Shown here piece after piece: positions 1 to 8,468 of a stretch of 64,000 bases of DNA; the first letter of the stretch is position 1, and every line of letters begins with the position of its first letter. Position numbers and translations under genes: made by a program. The notes below the pieces were generated by a model, which had not been told where the DNA came from, made no database searches, and saw nothing but the letters and a program-made list of their open reading frames with translations. Source of the DNA: Anaerolineales bacterium. GTDB taxonomy: Bacteria > Chloroflexota > Anaerolineae > Anaerolineales > Villigracilaceae. Where the stretch lies: contig JACZJB010000267.1 in assembly GCA_014860805.1 (NCBI GenBank), positions 1 to 64,000 of the forward strand. Reading direction: 5' to 3'.

Positions 1-366
1 CAGTTTAACCTGCAAATCAGCAGCATCGGCTCTTTCCCAAACTCAAAACGGGCGCGTGTACTCTGGGCAGGCATCCACGCCCCGGCAGAACTAAGCTCCC
101 TGCAAAAAAACATTGAGACAGGCATGACCCGTCTGGGCTACGAAAAAGAAGAACGCCCCTTCTCCCCTCACCTAACCCTGGGGCGCGTCCGCCAAAACAT
201 TGACCAGGCAGGTCTGCAAAAAATCCGCACAACAATAGATGCAGTTCAGCTTGGCAATATTGGCTCTGCCAGAGTAGACTCCATTCACTTGTATAATAGT
301 GAATTGCACTCCAACGGCTCCATTTACACAAAACTATTTTCTGCACCATTGAAAAAACCCAACTGA
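1..366 (+). CDS. thpR: RNA 2',3'-cyclic phosphodiesterase (LigT/ThpR family), 5' truncated by window
   Basis: Frame 1 is open from base 1; contains the second HxTxGR-type motif (SPHLTLGRVR) typical of 2H phosphoesterases. Confidence 0.85.
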   Translation, partial: QFNLQISSIGSFPNSKRARVLWAGIHAPAELSSLQKNIETGMTRLGYEKEERPFSPHLTLGRVRQNIDQAGLQKIRTTIDAVQLGNIGSARVDSIHLYNSELHSNGSIYTKLFSAPLKKPN

Positions 367-374
367 GGTGAAAT

Positions 375-719
375 CTGAACGCACTAGAACTTGCTCGTGA
401 AATTGTTAACTCGCTCGAAGACAAAAAAGGAGAAGATATCGTCCTGATCGACTTGAAAGATATCGTATCATTTACCGACTATTTCGTCATCTGCACCGGC
501 ACCAGTGACCGCATGATCGATGCCCTCGCAAAGTCTGTCATTGAAGATATTCGTTCCAAATACAAGAAAAAAGGCAAACAACAGGGATTCTCCCGTGACG
601 GCTGGGTGATCGTAGACTTTGGCGATATCATCCTTCACCTGTTCTCGCCAGATCAGAGGGATTTCTATCAACTTGAAGAGCTATGGGAAGACGGCAAAGT
701 CCTGCTCAGATTACAGTAA
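375..719 (+). CDS. rsfS: Ribosomal silencing factor RsfS (Iojap family); probable CTG start
   Basis: LELAREIVNSLEDKKGEDIVLIDLKDIVSFTDYFVICTGTSDRMIDALAKSV...GWVIVDFGDIILHLFSPDQRDFYQLEELW is RsfS-like. The family N-terminus extends upstream of the tracked start (TTG 453) to CTG 375, just after an in-frame stop at 369-371. Confidence 0.88.
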   Translation: MNALELAREIVNSLEDKKGEDIVLIDLKDIVSFTDYFVICTGTSDRMIDALAKSVIEDIRSKYKKKGKQQGFSRDGWVIVDFGDIILHLFSPDQRDFYQLEELWEDGKVLLRLQ

Positions 720-756
720 AAAGAATTCCGCAGACAAAATCTGCGGAATTCTTTTT
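718..756 (+). terminator. Rho-independent terminator after rsfS
   Basis: AAAAAGAATTCCGCAGA-CAAAA-TCTGCGGAATTCTTTTT. Confidence 0.9.
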
Positions 757-784
757 ACTGCTTAAGTCGTGTAATAATATCAAC

Positions 785-1771
785 TTATTGATTATATTCG
801 TAATGATTGGTCAACGTATAAGTAATGTAATTAACCCAGAGCGGTTGTACTTTATCCCATTCATAATCGTGAGACGAGAAAGTCTGAATCACCATGCGCC
901 CGCCTAAACACACTGCCAGCACGCCATAATCCGACTTGCGATTTTGGTGAAGCCCCCCCACCAGCACCGCATCTCCACCAGAACTCAATTCCAACAGATC
1001 ACCTGCGTCAGTAAACCAGACTGGATATGGATATGAAGGCGCCTGCACAATATTGGGCGTGGAGAGCAGCGGATGGGATTTATCCAGCCAATAGATCGAG
1101 AAATCGAACGGATCATATTGATAGTTTCGCGTCCAGTCACGGAAGAATTTAACACCGCACTTGCTTAATATTGGAGCGATCTTGCCGCTGGCGATCTTAT
1201 CCAGGTGCCAGGCCTCAATGATGACCGCGCCTCCATTGTCAATATGATCGTAGAGCATTTCGAACATTTCCCCGCTAAAGCCGGATCGCACCTCTGACGC
1301 CACGATAATTAAATCCCATGAAGTGGCGGAATTGGCATATTCCTTGAAGGTCCCAAGACCATCACCGGCATTCACGATCCTGCCGCCAGAAAAGCCCATG
1401 GAATTGATAGTGTTGTCAACAATTGGCAGCAAGGATGCATCCCCTGCGACATCCTCATAGATCAGAATATTAGAAGCCTTGATTAGCTGCCTCATATCAA
1501 CTGAAGCTGGCGTGGCAGCGACTTCTTCGCTCGCAGGCAGCGCAGTATAAGTTGGATAGGGTGTATAGGTCGCGGCAATCGGCGGAAGTGTAGGCGCTTC
1601 GCCTCCTGCCGCCATGGTTTCTTGTTGAATTGCCAGACTGGTTTGCTGGACCGCTAATGCAACCTGCGTTTGCTGAATACCCGCATCCCCGCTGTTGGTG
1701 CCTGGAATACTGCAAGCCAGGATAGACAGCACCAGCATTATGATCGAAATACCCCGCCGCGATTTTTTCAT
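785..1771 (-). CDS. Putative lipoprotein, uncharacterised (DUF4350-like flavour)
   Basis: Signal peptide with lipobox-like LSILACS; low-complexity T/P linker, then a globular domain (ILIYEDVAGDASLLP...GGAVIIEAWH). Confidence 0.6.
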   Translation of the reverse strand: MKKSRRGISIIMLVLSILACSIPGTNSGDAGIQQTQVALAVQQTSLAIQQETMAAGGEAPTLPPIAATYTPYPTYTALPASEEVAATPASVDMRQLIKASNILIYEDVAGDASLLPIVDNTINSMGFSGGRIVNAGDGLGTFKEYANSATSWDLIIVASEVRSGFSGEMFEMLYDHIDNGGAVIIEAWHLDKIASGKIAPILSKCGVKFFRDWTRNYQYDPFDFSIYWLDKSHPLLSTPNIVQAPSYPYPVWFTDAGDLLELSSGGDAVLVGGLHQNRKSDYGVLAVCLGGRMVIQTFSSHDYEWDKVQPLWVNYITYTLTNHYEYNQ

Positions 1772-1864
1772 AATATCTCTCCTTACTTAATCAGAAAGGA
1801 ATGATGTGTTCTTGCATAATTATTATATAACCTTTTAAGTGCTTTTTTTCACGATCTTGCCGTC

Positions 1865-1906
1865 AAAAAAATATCCCGTGGACGAAATCTCACGGGATAT
1901 TTTTTC
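1865..1906 (-). terminator. Hairpin terminator downstream of ndk
   Basis: AAAAAATATCCCGTG...CACGGGATATTTTTT inverted repeat. Confidence 0.85.
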
Positions 1907-1924
1907 AATACAGAAAGTACAAGC

Positions 1925-2389
1925 CTATTTTTCGAACACCCAGGCGTCCACAGCGCGCTTCCAATCCACAAGTTCTTCCTTCTTGAACCAGAGGGAAACT
2001 TCCCGCTCGCCTGTCTCAGGCTTATCCGAGGCGTGGATAAGATTACGGCCAACTTCAAGAGCAAAATCATGGCGGATGGTACCAGGGGCAGATTCAACCG
2101 GTTTCGTCGATCCGACGGTTTGGCGTACGGCTGCCACAGCATTGGGACCCTCCCAGACCATTGCCATCACAGGCGCAGATGTAATATACGAGATCAAGCC
2201 ATCATAAAAGGGCTTGCCTTTGTGCTCGGCATAATGCGTCTCGGCCAAATTCTGGCTGACTTGAATAAATTTCGCGCCAACAAGGCGCAGTCCACGGCGC
2301 TCAAAACGGGCAATCACCTCGCCGATCAAACCGCGCTGCACGCCATCAGGTTTTACAAGTACGAGCGTTCTTTCCACAAATTCCTCCAA
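1925..2389 (-). CDS. ndk: Nucleoside diphosphate kinase
   Basis: [29 protein letters not shown]...[23 protein letters not shown] active-site signature. Confidence 0.96.
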   Translation of the reverse strand: MEEFVERTLVLVKPDGVQRGLIGEVIARFERRGLRLVGAKFIQVSQNLAETHYAEHKGKPFYDGLISYITSAPVMAMVWEGPNAVAAVRQTVGSTKPVESAPGTIRHDFALEVGRNLIHASDKPETGEREVSLWFKKEELVDWKRAVDAWVFEK

Positions 2390-2430
2390 AAACTAAATAG
2401 ATTAACAGAGCGGGTTGCCCCGCTCTGTTG

Positions 2431-5400
2431 TTAACGAATTAACTCTTCAGCCTTGTTATAAGACTCAAGCGCTTCTTTCAAGCGGTTCGCGCGCATGTAG
2501 GCATCGCCCAACGTCTGCCAGATGCCAACTTCCACGGGATAGCGATAAATTGACTCCGTCAGATCACGGATGGTCTCCTCAAGATGCTTGCCCTTCTTGA
2601 TGAGCTTTCCATAATGATCCAGCGCAGCAGGGATATCGCCTCGGTCCAACTCACCTTTGGCCTGCATCAACACATTGACATTGGTCGGCCCCTCAGCTTT
2701 GGGTGAGCGGACGGCTTTGGCAGGTTTCTTCTTTTCAACACGAGGTTGTTCACTCGGTTCAGGAGAAGGCGGATTTTTCATGATCGGCTGCGACTTCACC
2801 TGTGACGATGGCGCGGCAACTGGCGGCTGCATAGGCTGCGGAATATCGGGCTTGGATTCCAAGGGATGCCAGTCTGAAGGTGAAGTAGGCTTGGGCTGCT
2901 GCGGAACTTCAGTTTCATATTGTTCACGATGCAGCCAGGGCGGGGCATCCTCCCCCTCTTGCTCAAACCCGGCAGTTTCATCATCATCCACGCCCTTCAA
3001 CCAATCAGGGAGGTCTGCTGTCAAAGAAACAGGAGCCTGCTCCTCGGTCGGGATGGAAGCGGATGCTGGTTCAACTGATTCTTTCCATTCGTCATCTTCA
3101 GATTCGGTTTTGGATTCCACATCGCTCAACCAGTCAGGCAAATCTGATTTTTCAGGTTTAGATTCAACTGGTTTCTCGGGCTGGCTCGGGAAGGGAGGTC
3201 GTGCTGAAGCGCGAATAATTTCAGGGTCAATATCAAGACCAGGCTCGTTATCCAATCCACTGAGCCAATCAGAAAGATCCTGGTTGGACAGGTTCTGGCT
3301 GACATAAGCGCCGCTTTCGGCGGTTTCCGCTTGATCGATCCCGCTCAACCAGTTCGGAAGATCGGAAGTAGGCGATTCGTTCTTCTGCTCGGAAAGCTCG
3401 AATTTATTACCAGTGTCTGATGATACTTGAGCATCGTTCAGCCACTCGGGGATATCGCCACGCTCAAGGGGCTGTTCTTCTGATTTTTCCTTGCCGTCCA
3501 GATCGCGAAGCCACATGCCAGTTTCATCAACTGCAGGTGTGGAAGCGGAAGCATTCTCAAATTCGGCAAAGAATTGCTCCCCAACGTTTTGAGCACCTTC
3601 GCTCCAATCTTGTTTTTCAGCTGATTGTGTGTCTGCCTCACCAATGGATTGGGCTTGCTGCACCCACTCGGGCGGTGTCTCGCTGCGTTTGTTCGGATCT
3701 GTGACAAGTTCTTCGGGTTTGGCGCCATGTTTGGCCGCCAGAGATTCAAGCCAGGCGACCGCATCATCCTGCTCTTGTGCAGAAGCACCCAGATCTTCCA
3801 CTTTGGGCTGTTGTGCTGCAGGCTGTTGATTGATCGTTTGCGCCTGCGCCACCCACTCAGGCGGAGTTTCACTGCGCTTGTTCGGGTCTGTGACAAGTTC
3901 TTCAGGTTTGGCGCCATGCTTGGCCGCCAGAGATTCGAGCCAGGCCACCGCGTCATCCTGCTCCTGGGCTGTTGAACCAAGGCTTTCTACAGAAGGAGCA
4001 GGCTCACTTTTGGGTTCAGCCGCTTGCAGCCAATCGGGCAGGTCCGCAGGCTTGGCGTCATCAGTTTGTTCGCTTGCGTTGGTCAGCCAGTCTGGAACGT
4101 CAGCGGGTTCGGCGGGCTTTTCGGTTTCGCCAAGTCCACTGAGCCAGTCGGGTACATCATCATTGGATGGAGCAGCTTCTGCCTGGGCAGCTGAAGCTGA
4201 TGCAGCGGCAGCTGCTGTTGCGCCGCCAAGCCCACTCAGCCAGTCCGGAACATCCTCAGAGGGGGCGGCATCTGTTTCAAAAGATTCGGAAGTTTGGGCT
4301 TTATCCAGTCCGCTCAACCAATCGGGCGTCTCAGCGGCGTCAAAATCATCAGAAGAGGGCTGAGGGATTGCGTTAGAGCTTTCGGCTGCTGGAACCTGAC
4401 CTTTAAGCCAGTCTGGCAGGTCGGCAGGGACAAGTGATTCACCTGCGGGTTCTTCATCAAAAATGGAGCTGGGTTGTTCGGGTGAATTGGATTCTCCCCA
4501 CCCTGCAGCCCGCAGAAAGTCCGGGATTTGGTCATTTGCTTCGGAGGTTGAATCAGCTGCGGGCGCGGTTTGCGGCGCTTCGTTTGAAAATCCGCCTCGC
4601 AACCAGTCTGGTTGGTCATCAAATGAAGATGCACCAAGTGACGGCACCGCGGATGAACCAGATCCAATGCCAAGCGATGAGCTCCATTCCTGCCCCACTG
4701 GAACTTCTTCGCCCGAATATTCGAGTCTTTCCAAATTGACAGAGGCATCGGAAACTTCGCTCGTATGAAAAACCGAACTAGTTACAAAATTGGCGTATGG
4801 TTCCAGCTCGCCAACGTGCATGCGATAAACCTGCGTGCTTTCTGTAGCGCCGGCTGTGGCAGGCAATAATTCAACCATGATGCGGTTGGCATCAAAGCAG
4901 TATGGGTAACGTTTTAATAATTGATTGCAAATATCGGAGGCGTCTGATTTTTGCCCACTCTTGAAGTAGGAATATGCCAGCAAAACCTGCATGTCGGCGC
5001 GCTGCGGATCCTCCGCCAGCACAGCACGAATCTCAGCAATGGCTTGCGGATACAACTCACCCTGGACATACATGTGCGCGAGCGCACCGCGGGTCATGCG
5101 AATTTTGGGCGGCTCCATGCCATCGCGCCTGCCGTACAGTCGCTGCAGTTCACCCTGAATGGCTGCATTGGAAGGCTGCGCTTCGAAAGCGCGCTCCATG
5201 TGCCAGATGGCATCATCCAATTTATTTTCTTCGTCGTTGATAATGCTCAAACCGACATGAGAGACAAAATCACCCGGGACAGCCATAAGCACGCGCCCAA
5301 AAACATCCACTGCTTCGTTGTACCGTTTTGCCTCAAGATATGCCTTGCCAAGCATACGATATGTTTCAAGGTGTTTCGGGAAGGTTTTCAGGATGTGTCG

Positions 5401-5487
5401 ACAATGGGCAATAGCCTCATCAATATGTCCCTGCTCGACGAGGCGTTCAATTTCACGACTGTATATTCTCAAAGAGACTTTTGCCAT
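2431..5487 (-). CDS. TPR protein with long array of D-x-P-D-W-L motifs
   Basis: N- and C-terminal TPR-like helices (YRMLGKAYLEAKRYNEAVDVFGRVL; WQTLGDAYMRANRLKEALESYNKAEEL) flank a long acidic region with repeated DLPDWLxGL motifs. Confidence 0.8.
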   Translation of the reverse strand: MAKVSLRIYSREIERLVEQGHIDEAIAHCRHILKTFPKHLETYRMLGKAYLEAKRYNEAVDVFGRVLMAVPGDFVSHVGLSIINDEENKLDDAIWHMERAFEAQPSNAAIQGELQRLYGRRDGMEPPKIRMTRGALAHMYVQGELYPQAIAEIRAVLAEDPQRADMQVLLAYSYFKSGQKSDASDICNQLLKRYPYCFDANRIMVELLPATAGATESTQVYRMHVGELEPYANFVTSSVFHTSEVSDASVNLERLEYSGEEVPVGQEWSSSLGIGSGSSAVPSLGASSFDDQPDWLRGGFSNEAPQTAPAADSTSEANDQIPDFLRAAGWGESNSPEQPSSIFDEEPAGESLVPADLPDWLKGQVPAAESSNAIPQPSSDDFDAAETPDWLSGLDKAQTSESFETDAAPSEDVPDWLSGLGGATAAAAASASAAQAEAAPSNDDVPDWLSGLGETEKPAEPADVPDWLTNASEQTDDAKPADLPDWLQAAEPKSEPAPSVESLGSTAQEQDDAVAWLESLAAKHGAKPEELVTDPNKRSETPPEWVAQAQTINQQPAAQQPKVEDLGASAQEQDDAVAWLESLAAKHGAKPEELVTDPNKRSETPPEWVQQAQSIGEADTQSAEKQDWSEGAQNVGEQFFAEFENASASTPAVDETGMWLRDLDGKEKSEEQPLERGDIPEWLNDAQVSSDTGNKFELSEQKNESPTSDLPNWLSGIDQAETAESGAYVSQNLSNQDLSDWLSGLDNEPGLDIDPEIIRASARPPFPSQPEKPVESKPEKSDLPDWLSDVESKTESEDDEWKESVEPASASIPTEEQAPVSLTADLPDWLKGVDDDETAGFEQEGEDAPPWLHREQYETEVPQQPKPTSPSDWHPLESKPDIPQPMQPPVAAPSSQVKSQPIMKNPPSPEPSEQPRVEKKKPAKAVRSPKAEGPTNVNVLMQAKGELDRGDIPAALDHYGKLIKKGKHLEETIRDLTESIYRYPVEVGIWQTLGDAYMRANRLKEALESYNKAEELIR

Positions 5488-5568
5488 TACCGTATCCTAT
5501 GGTTATAAAGTGCTGTCTGACAGCAAGTATGCCTGATTCTTAAAAAAATCGCAAGACTATACGCTATT

Positions 5569-6864
5569 TTACTCGTAAAACAGTGGTAATGGCGGCACAG
5601 ATTCATCACTGAACTGATGCGCCGAGAGAACAGCTTTACGCGCTTCCGCCAGCTTTCCTTCATCATTGGCATGGACTTCAAACAGCGGCTCGCCTTCCTG
5701 GACATGATCACCCACTTTTTTGTGGACGATAAACCCTACAGCGTGATCGATGGAATCTGTTTTCTTCGCCCGGCCAGCTCCCAGCGCGACGGAGGCTTCG
5801 CCTACGATTCTCGCATGGACCTGTGAAATGAATCCGCTGCGAGGGGCATTTACCACTTCCACATATTTTGCCCGCTCGAATTTGGAAACATCATCCACAT
5901 AGGAAACATCGCCGCCTTGAGCTTGCACCAGCACGCGCAAAGTCTCCAATGCACTGCCATTCGCAACAGATTTTTCCGCCATGGCACGGCCCTCATCAAG
6001 GTCTTTTGCGCGCTTGCCAGCCACCAGCACATGCGCAGCAACGTGGTAACAATGTTCCCGGTAATCTGCAGGGCTTCCACCGCGCAGCATATCGATCGCC
6101 TCGATCATTTCAAGGGCATTTCCCACCGCCCCACCCAAGGGTTGATTCATATCCGAAAGCAGGGCAACTGTTTTGCGTCCCGCGAGACGGCCAATATCCA
6201 CCATTAATTCAGCGAGTTCACGGGCTTCATCCAAGGTCTGCATGAAAGCGCCAAGACCGGTTTTGACATCCAACACGATGGCATTCGCGCCGCCCGCGAT
6301 CTTCTTGCACATAATGGATGAAGCGATCAACGGCATGGAGGGCACTGTCCCAGTAACGTCCCGCAGGGCGTACATTTTTCCATCCGCAGGCGCAAGGTCC
6401 ATGGATTGACCCGTGAGCACAATCCCTTTTTCTTTTAATTGTTTTTTGAATTCATCGGTGGTCAAATCTACGCGATAACCGGGAATGGATTCGAGCTTAT
6501 CAAGGGTGCCGCCGCTGAAACCGAGTCCACGGCCAGACATTTTTCCAACGGGCAATCCGCATGCTGCAACTATTGGCATCACAGAGATACTGGTCTTATC
6601 CCCCACGCCGCCAGAAGAATGTTTATCTACTACAATATCCACAACCTTCGAAAGATCGAGCACTTGCCCTGAGCGAGCCATGGCAAGAGTAAGGTCGGCG
6701 GTTTCAAAGGATGTCATGCCATTCAAGAGAACAGCCATGGCAAAAGCTGAAGCCTGATAATCTGGAATATCCCCTTTGGTAAAGCCTTCGATAAAGAAAT
6801 CAATTTCCTGTGAGGTTAATTGCTGTTTATCGCGTTTTTTGATGATGATATCTACCGCGCGCAT
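5569..6864 (-). CDS. deoA: Pyrimidine-nucleoside / thymidine phosphorylase
   Basis: MRAVDIIIKKRDKQQLTSQEIDFFIEGFTKGDIPDYQ...DKHSSGGVGDKTSISVMPIVAACGLPVGKMSGRGLGFSGGTLDKLESIPG. Confidence 0.95.
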   Translation of the reverse strand: MRAVDIIIKKRDKQQLTSQEIDFFIEGFTKGDIPDYQASAFAMAVLLNGMTSFETADLTLAMARSGQVLDLSKVVDIVVDKHSSGGVGDKTSISVMPIVAACGLPVGKMSGRGLGFSGGTLDKLESIPGYRVDLTTDEFKKQLKEKGIVLTGQSMDLAPADGKMYALRDVTGTVPSMPLIASSIMCKKIAGGANAIVLDVKTGLGAFMQTLDEARELAELMVDIGRLAGRKTVALLSDMNQPLGGAVGNALEMIEAIDMLRGGSPADYREHCYHVAAHVLVAGKRAKDLDEGRAMAEKSVANGSALETLRVLVQAQGGDVSYVDDVSKFERAKYVEVVNAPRSGFISQVHARIVGEASVALGAGRAKKTDSIDHAVGFIVHKKVGDHVQEGEPLFEVHANDEGKLAEARKAVLSAHQFSDESVPPLPLFYE

Positions 6865-6949
6865 ACTTTCTCCTTGTGAAATCTTGCGCGGATATTTTAA
6901 CGCATTTTGTCAGACGAAACACATATGGGCGAGGATACCTCGCCCATAC

Positions 6950-7984
6950 TTAAGATTTCACCAATTGCTGTCCGTCTTTTGTATCTTTCACTGTCCAACC
7001 CAGCGCCGCGATTTCATCCCGCAAACGGTCTGACTCGGCGAAGTTCTTATCCGCGCGGACTTGTTTGCGCTGTTCCAAAAGAGACATCACTTCATCTGGC
7101 GGCGCTTCATTATCAGGTTTGGCCGCATCGAGAACCATTTGCCACACTTCAGGGCGGATTCCTTTGTGGATGGGGTCGGGCGCAACACAAGAACCGAGTT
7201 CACTTAATGAAAAACTTGCGCCTGATGCATACATCTCTGCGCTGTCACTTTTCAGCACCGAGACAGAACTGACACCGTGCACATCACAAACTCCTTTTTC
7301 GCAGTCCATGACAATGCCGGAGTGCTCATCCAGCCCGACGATAATATTCTCTGAGGGCGTCATTCTGCGCCATTGCTCAAAACGCTCCATGCCCATGAAG
7401 CAGCGGCTGGTATCCAAATCCACGCCGCCTTCGGCATTATTCCAATGCGGGATGAATGAAAGGTGCATTCCAAAATCATCGAAGAGATTCAATCCATCTT
7501 TCACGTGGACATCCTCCCCCACTTTGTAGATCTCATAAACAGGCAGCACCCACTTCCCCACTGAGATGGTCGCCGCGGAAGCAAAGACCAACGTTGCGCC
7601 GAGTCTATGCCGCGCGCGGATAATGTCCCATGCAAGGGTGCCTAGCAATTGGCGCACGACATAGCTGGGACTGCCGGGCCCCATGAAAATCAGGTTGGCC
7701 TGCAATAAAGGTTTCAGGATCTCAAGATTATCGGGGCTGAACTCTGTCCCTTGTTTACGGGCAGGGATAAGATCAATAACGGGCTTGTAGTTCTGTAAAC
7801 GGGTCTTGAGAAATTCTCCCACACGGCCTGCAACCAGCGAGGCATTTAATTCGAAGCCGGCTGGCGTTTCCATTATGGCGATCCGCAACTGGTCAGGGAT
7901 GAGGCGGGCAAGGGATTCAAAAATACGCCCCCCCGCAAGGGACGTCTCTCCTGAGCCTAAAAAGGCAATTCGTCCGAGGGTCAT
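6950..7984 (-). CDS. Peptidase S51/cyanophycinase-like domain fused to CysRS C-terminal-like tail
   Basis: N-terminal IAFLGSGETSLAGG...GPGSPSYVVRQL...FASAATISVG is S51-like; C-terminal LLEQRKQVRADKNFAESDRLRDEIAALGWTVKDTKDGQQL resembles the cysteinyl-tRNA synthetase C-terminus. Confidence 0.75.
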   Translation of the reverse strand: MTLGRIAFLGSGETSLAGGRIFESLARLIPDQLRIAIMETPAGFELNASLVAGRVGEFLKTRLQNYKPVIDLIPARKQGTEFSPDNLEILKPLLQANLIFMGPGSPSYVVRQLLGTLAWDIIRARHRLGATLVFASAATISVGKWVLPVYEIYKVGEDVHVKDGLNLFDDFGMHLSFIPHWNNAEGGVDLDTSRCFMGMERFEQWRRMTPSENIIVGLDEHSGIVMDCEKGVCDVHGVSSVSVLKSDSAEMYASGASFSLSELGSCVAPDPIHKGIRPEVWQMVLDAAKPDNEAPPDEVMSLLEQRKQVRADKNFAESDRLRDEIAALGWTVKDTKDGQQLVKS

Positions 7985-7985
7985 G

Positions 7986-8468
7986 TTATTTGGATGACGC
8001 GTTCAGTTCATCTATTACGCTGAGAAAGGTTTCGTTATCGGGGATATCGGAGCGAGATGCGCTGTAGTGAATGTAGCGGATGTGTCCGTTTACATCCACG
8101 ATACAGTTCAATGGCATGCGGCCGAGTTTGAAAAGATTTACTTCCTGCTTATATGTCTTCGCAACAACATGGTCAGGGTCTGGCAGGCCAGTGAATGGAA
8201 TATTTTCCTTTGCCCAATATTTCTTAAAGGATTCCATGCCGTCAGGACCGACAGCTAGAATCTCCACACCGCGAGATGTGAACTCGGCATAGTGATCGCG
8301 CATGCGCGCCAACTGCGCGCGGCAATGCGGTCACATGAAACCGCGCAGAAAGGCAAGCAGAACTGGTTTGCCGCCGCGAAAGCTGGAAAGTCGGATAAGT
8401 TTTTTGTTTACGTCTTCAAGTTCGAAGTCAGGAGCTAGTTCACCGGGGGCTATCAAGAAGGGTTTCAT
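7986..8468 (-). CDS. Peroxiredoxin-like (AhpC/TSA fold) selenoprotein; TGA at 8333-8331 read as selenocysteine (Sec46)
   Basis: Same frame before and after TGA: MKPFLIAPGELAPDFELEDVNKKLIRLSSFRGGKPVLLAFLRGFM-U-PHCRAQLARMRDHYAEFTSRGVEILAVGPDG... ATG at 8468-8466 overlaps the upstream hydrolase stop (ATGA). UxxC sits at the redox-active position; a strong hairpin follows the UGA. Confidence 0.88.
8299..8333 (-). promoter_or_regulatory. Candidate bacterial SECIS hairpin immediately downstream of UGA
   Basis: RNA-sense UGA-C-CGCAU-UGCC-GCGCGC-AGUUG-GCGCGC-AUGCG: 5 bp + 6 bp stems with a 4-nt bulge and apical loop AGUUG; the loop G lies 18 nt after the UGA. Confidence 0.75.

Noticed and set aside
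17-424. 135-aa ORF (minus)
   Set aside because: Antisense to thpR and the rsfS start; no recognisable domain.
2657-4363. Long plus-strand ORFs rich in SQSGRS/LSQSGTS repeats
   Set aside because: Antisense shadows of the repetitive PDWL protein; the repeats are inherited from the real gene.
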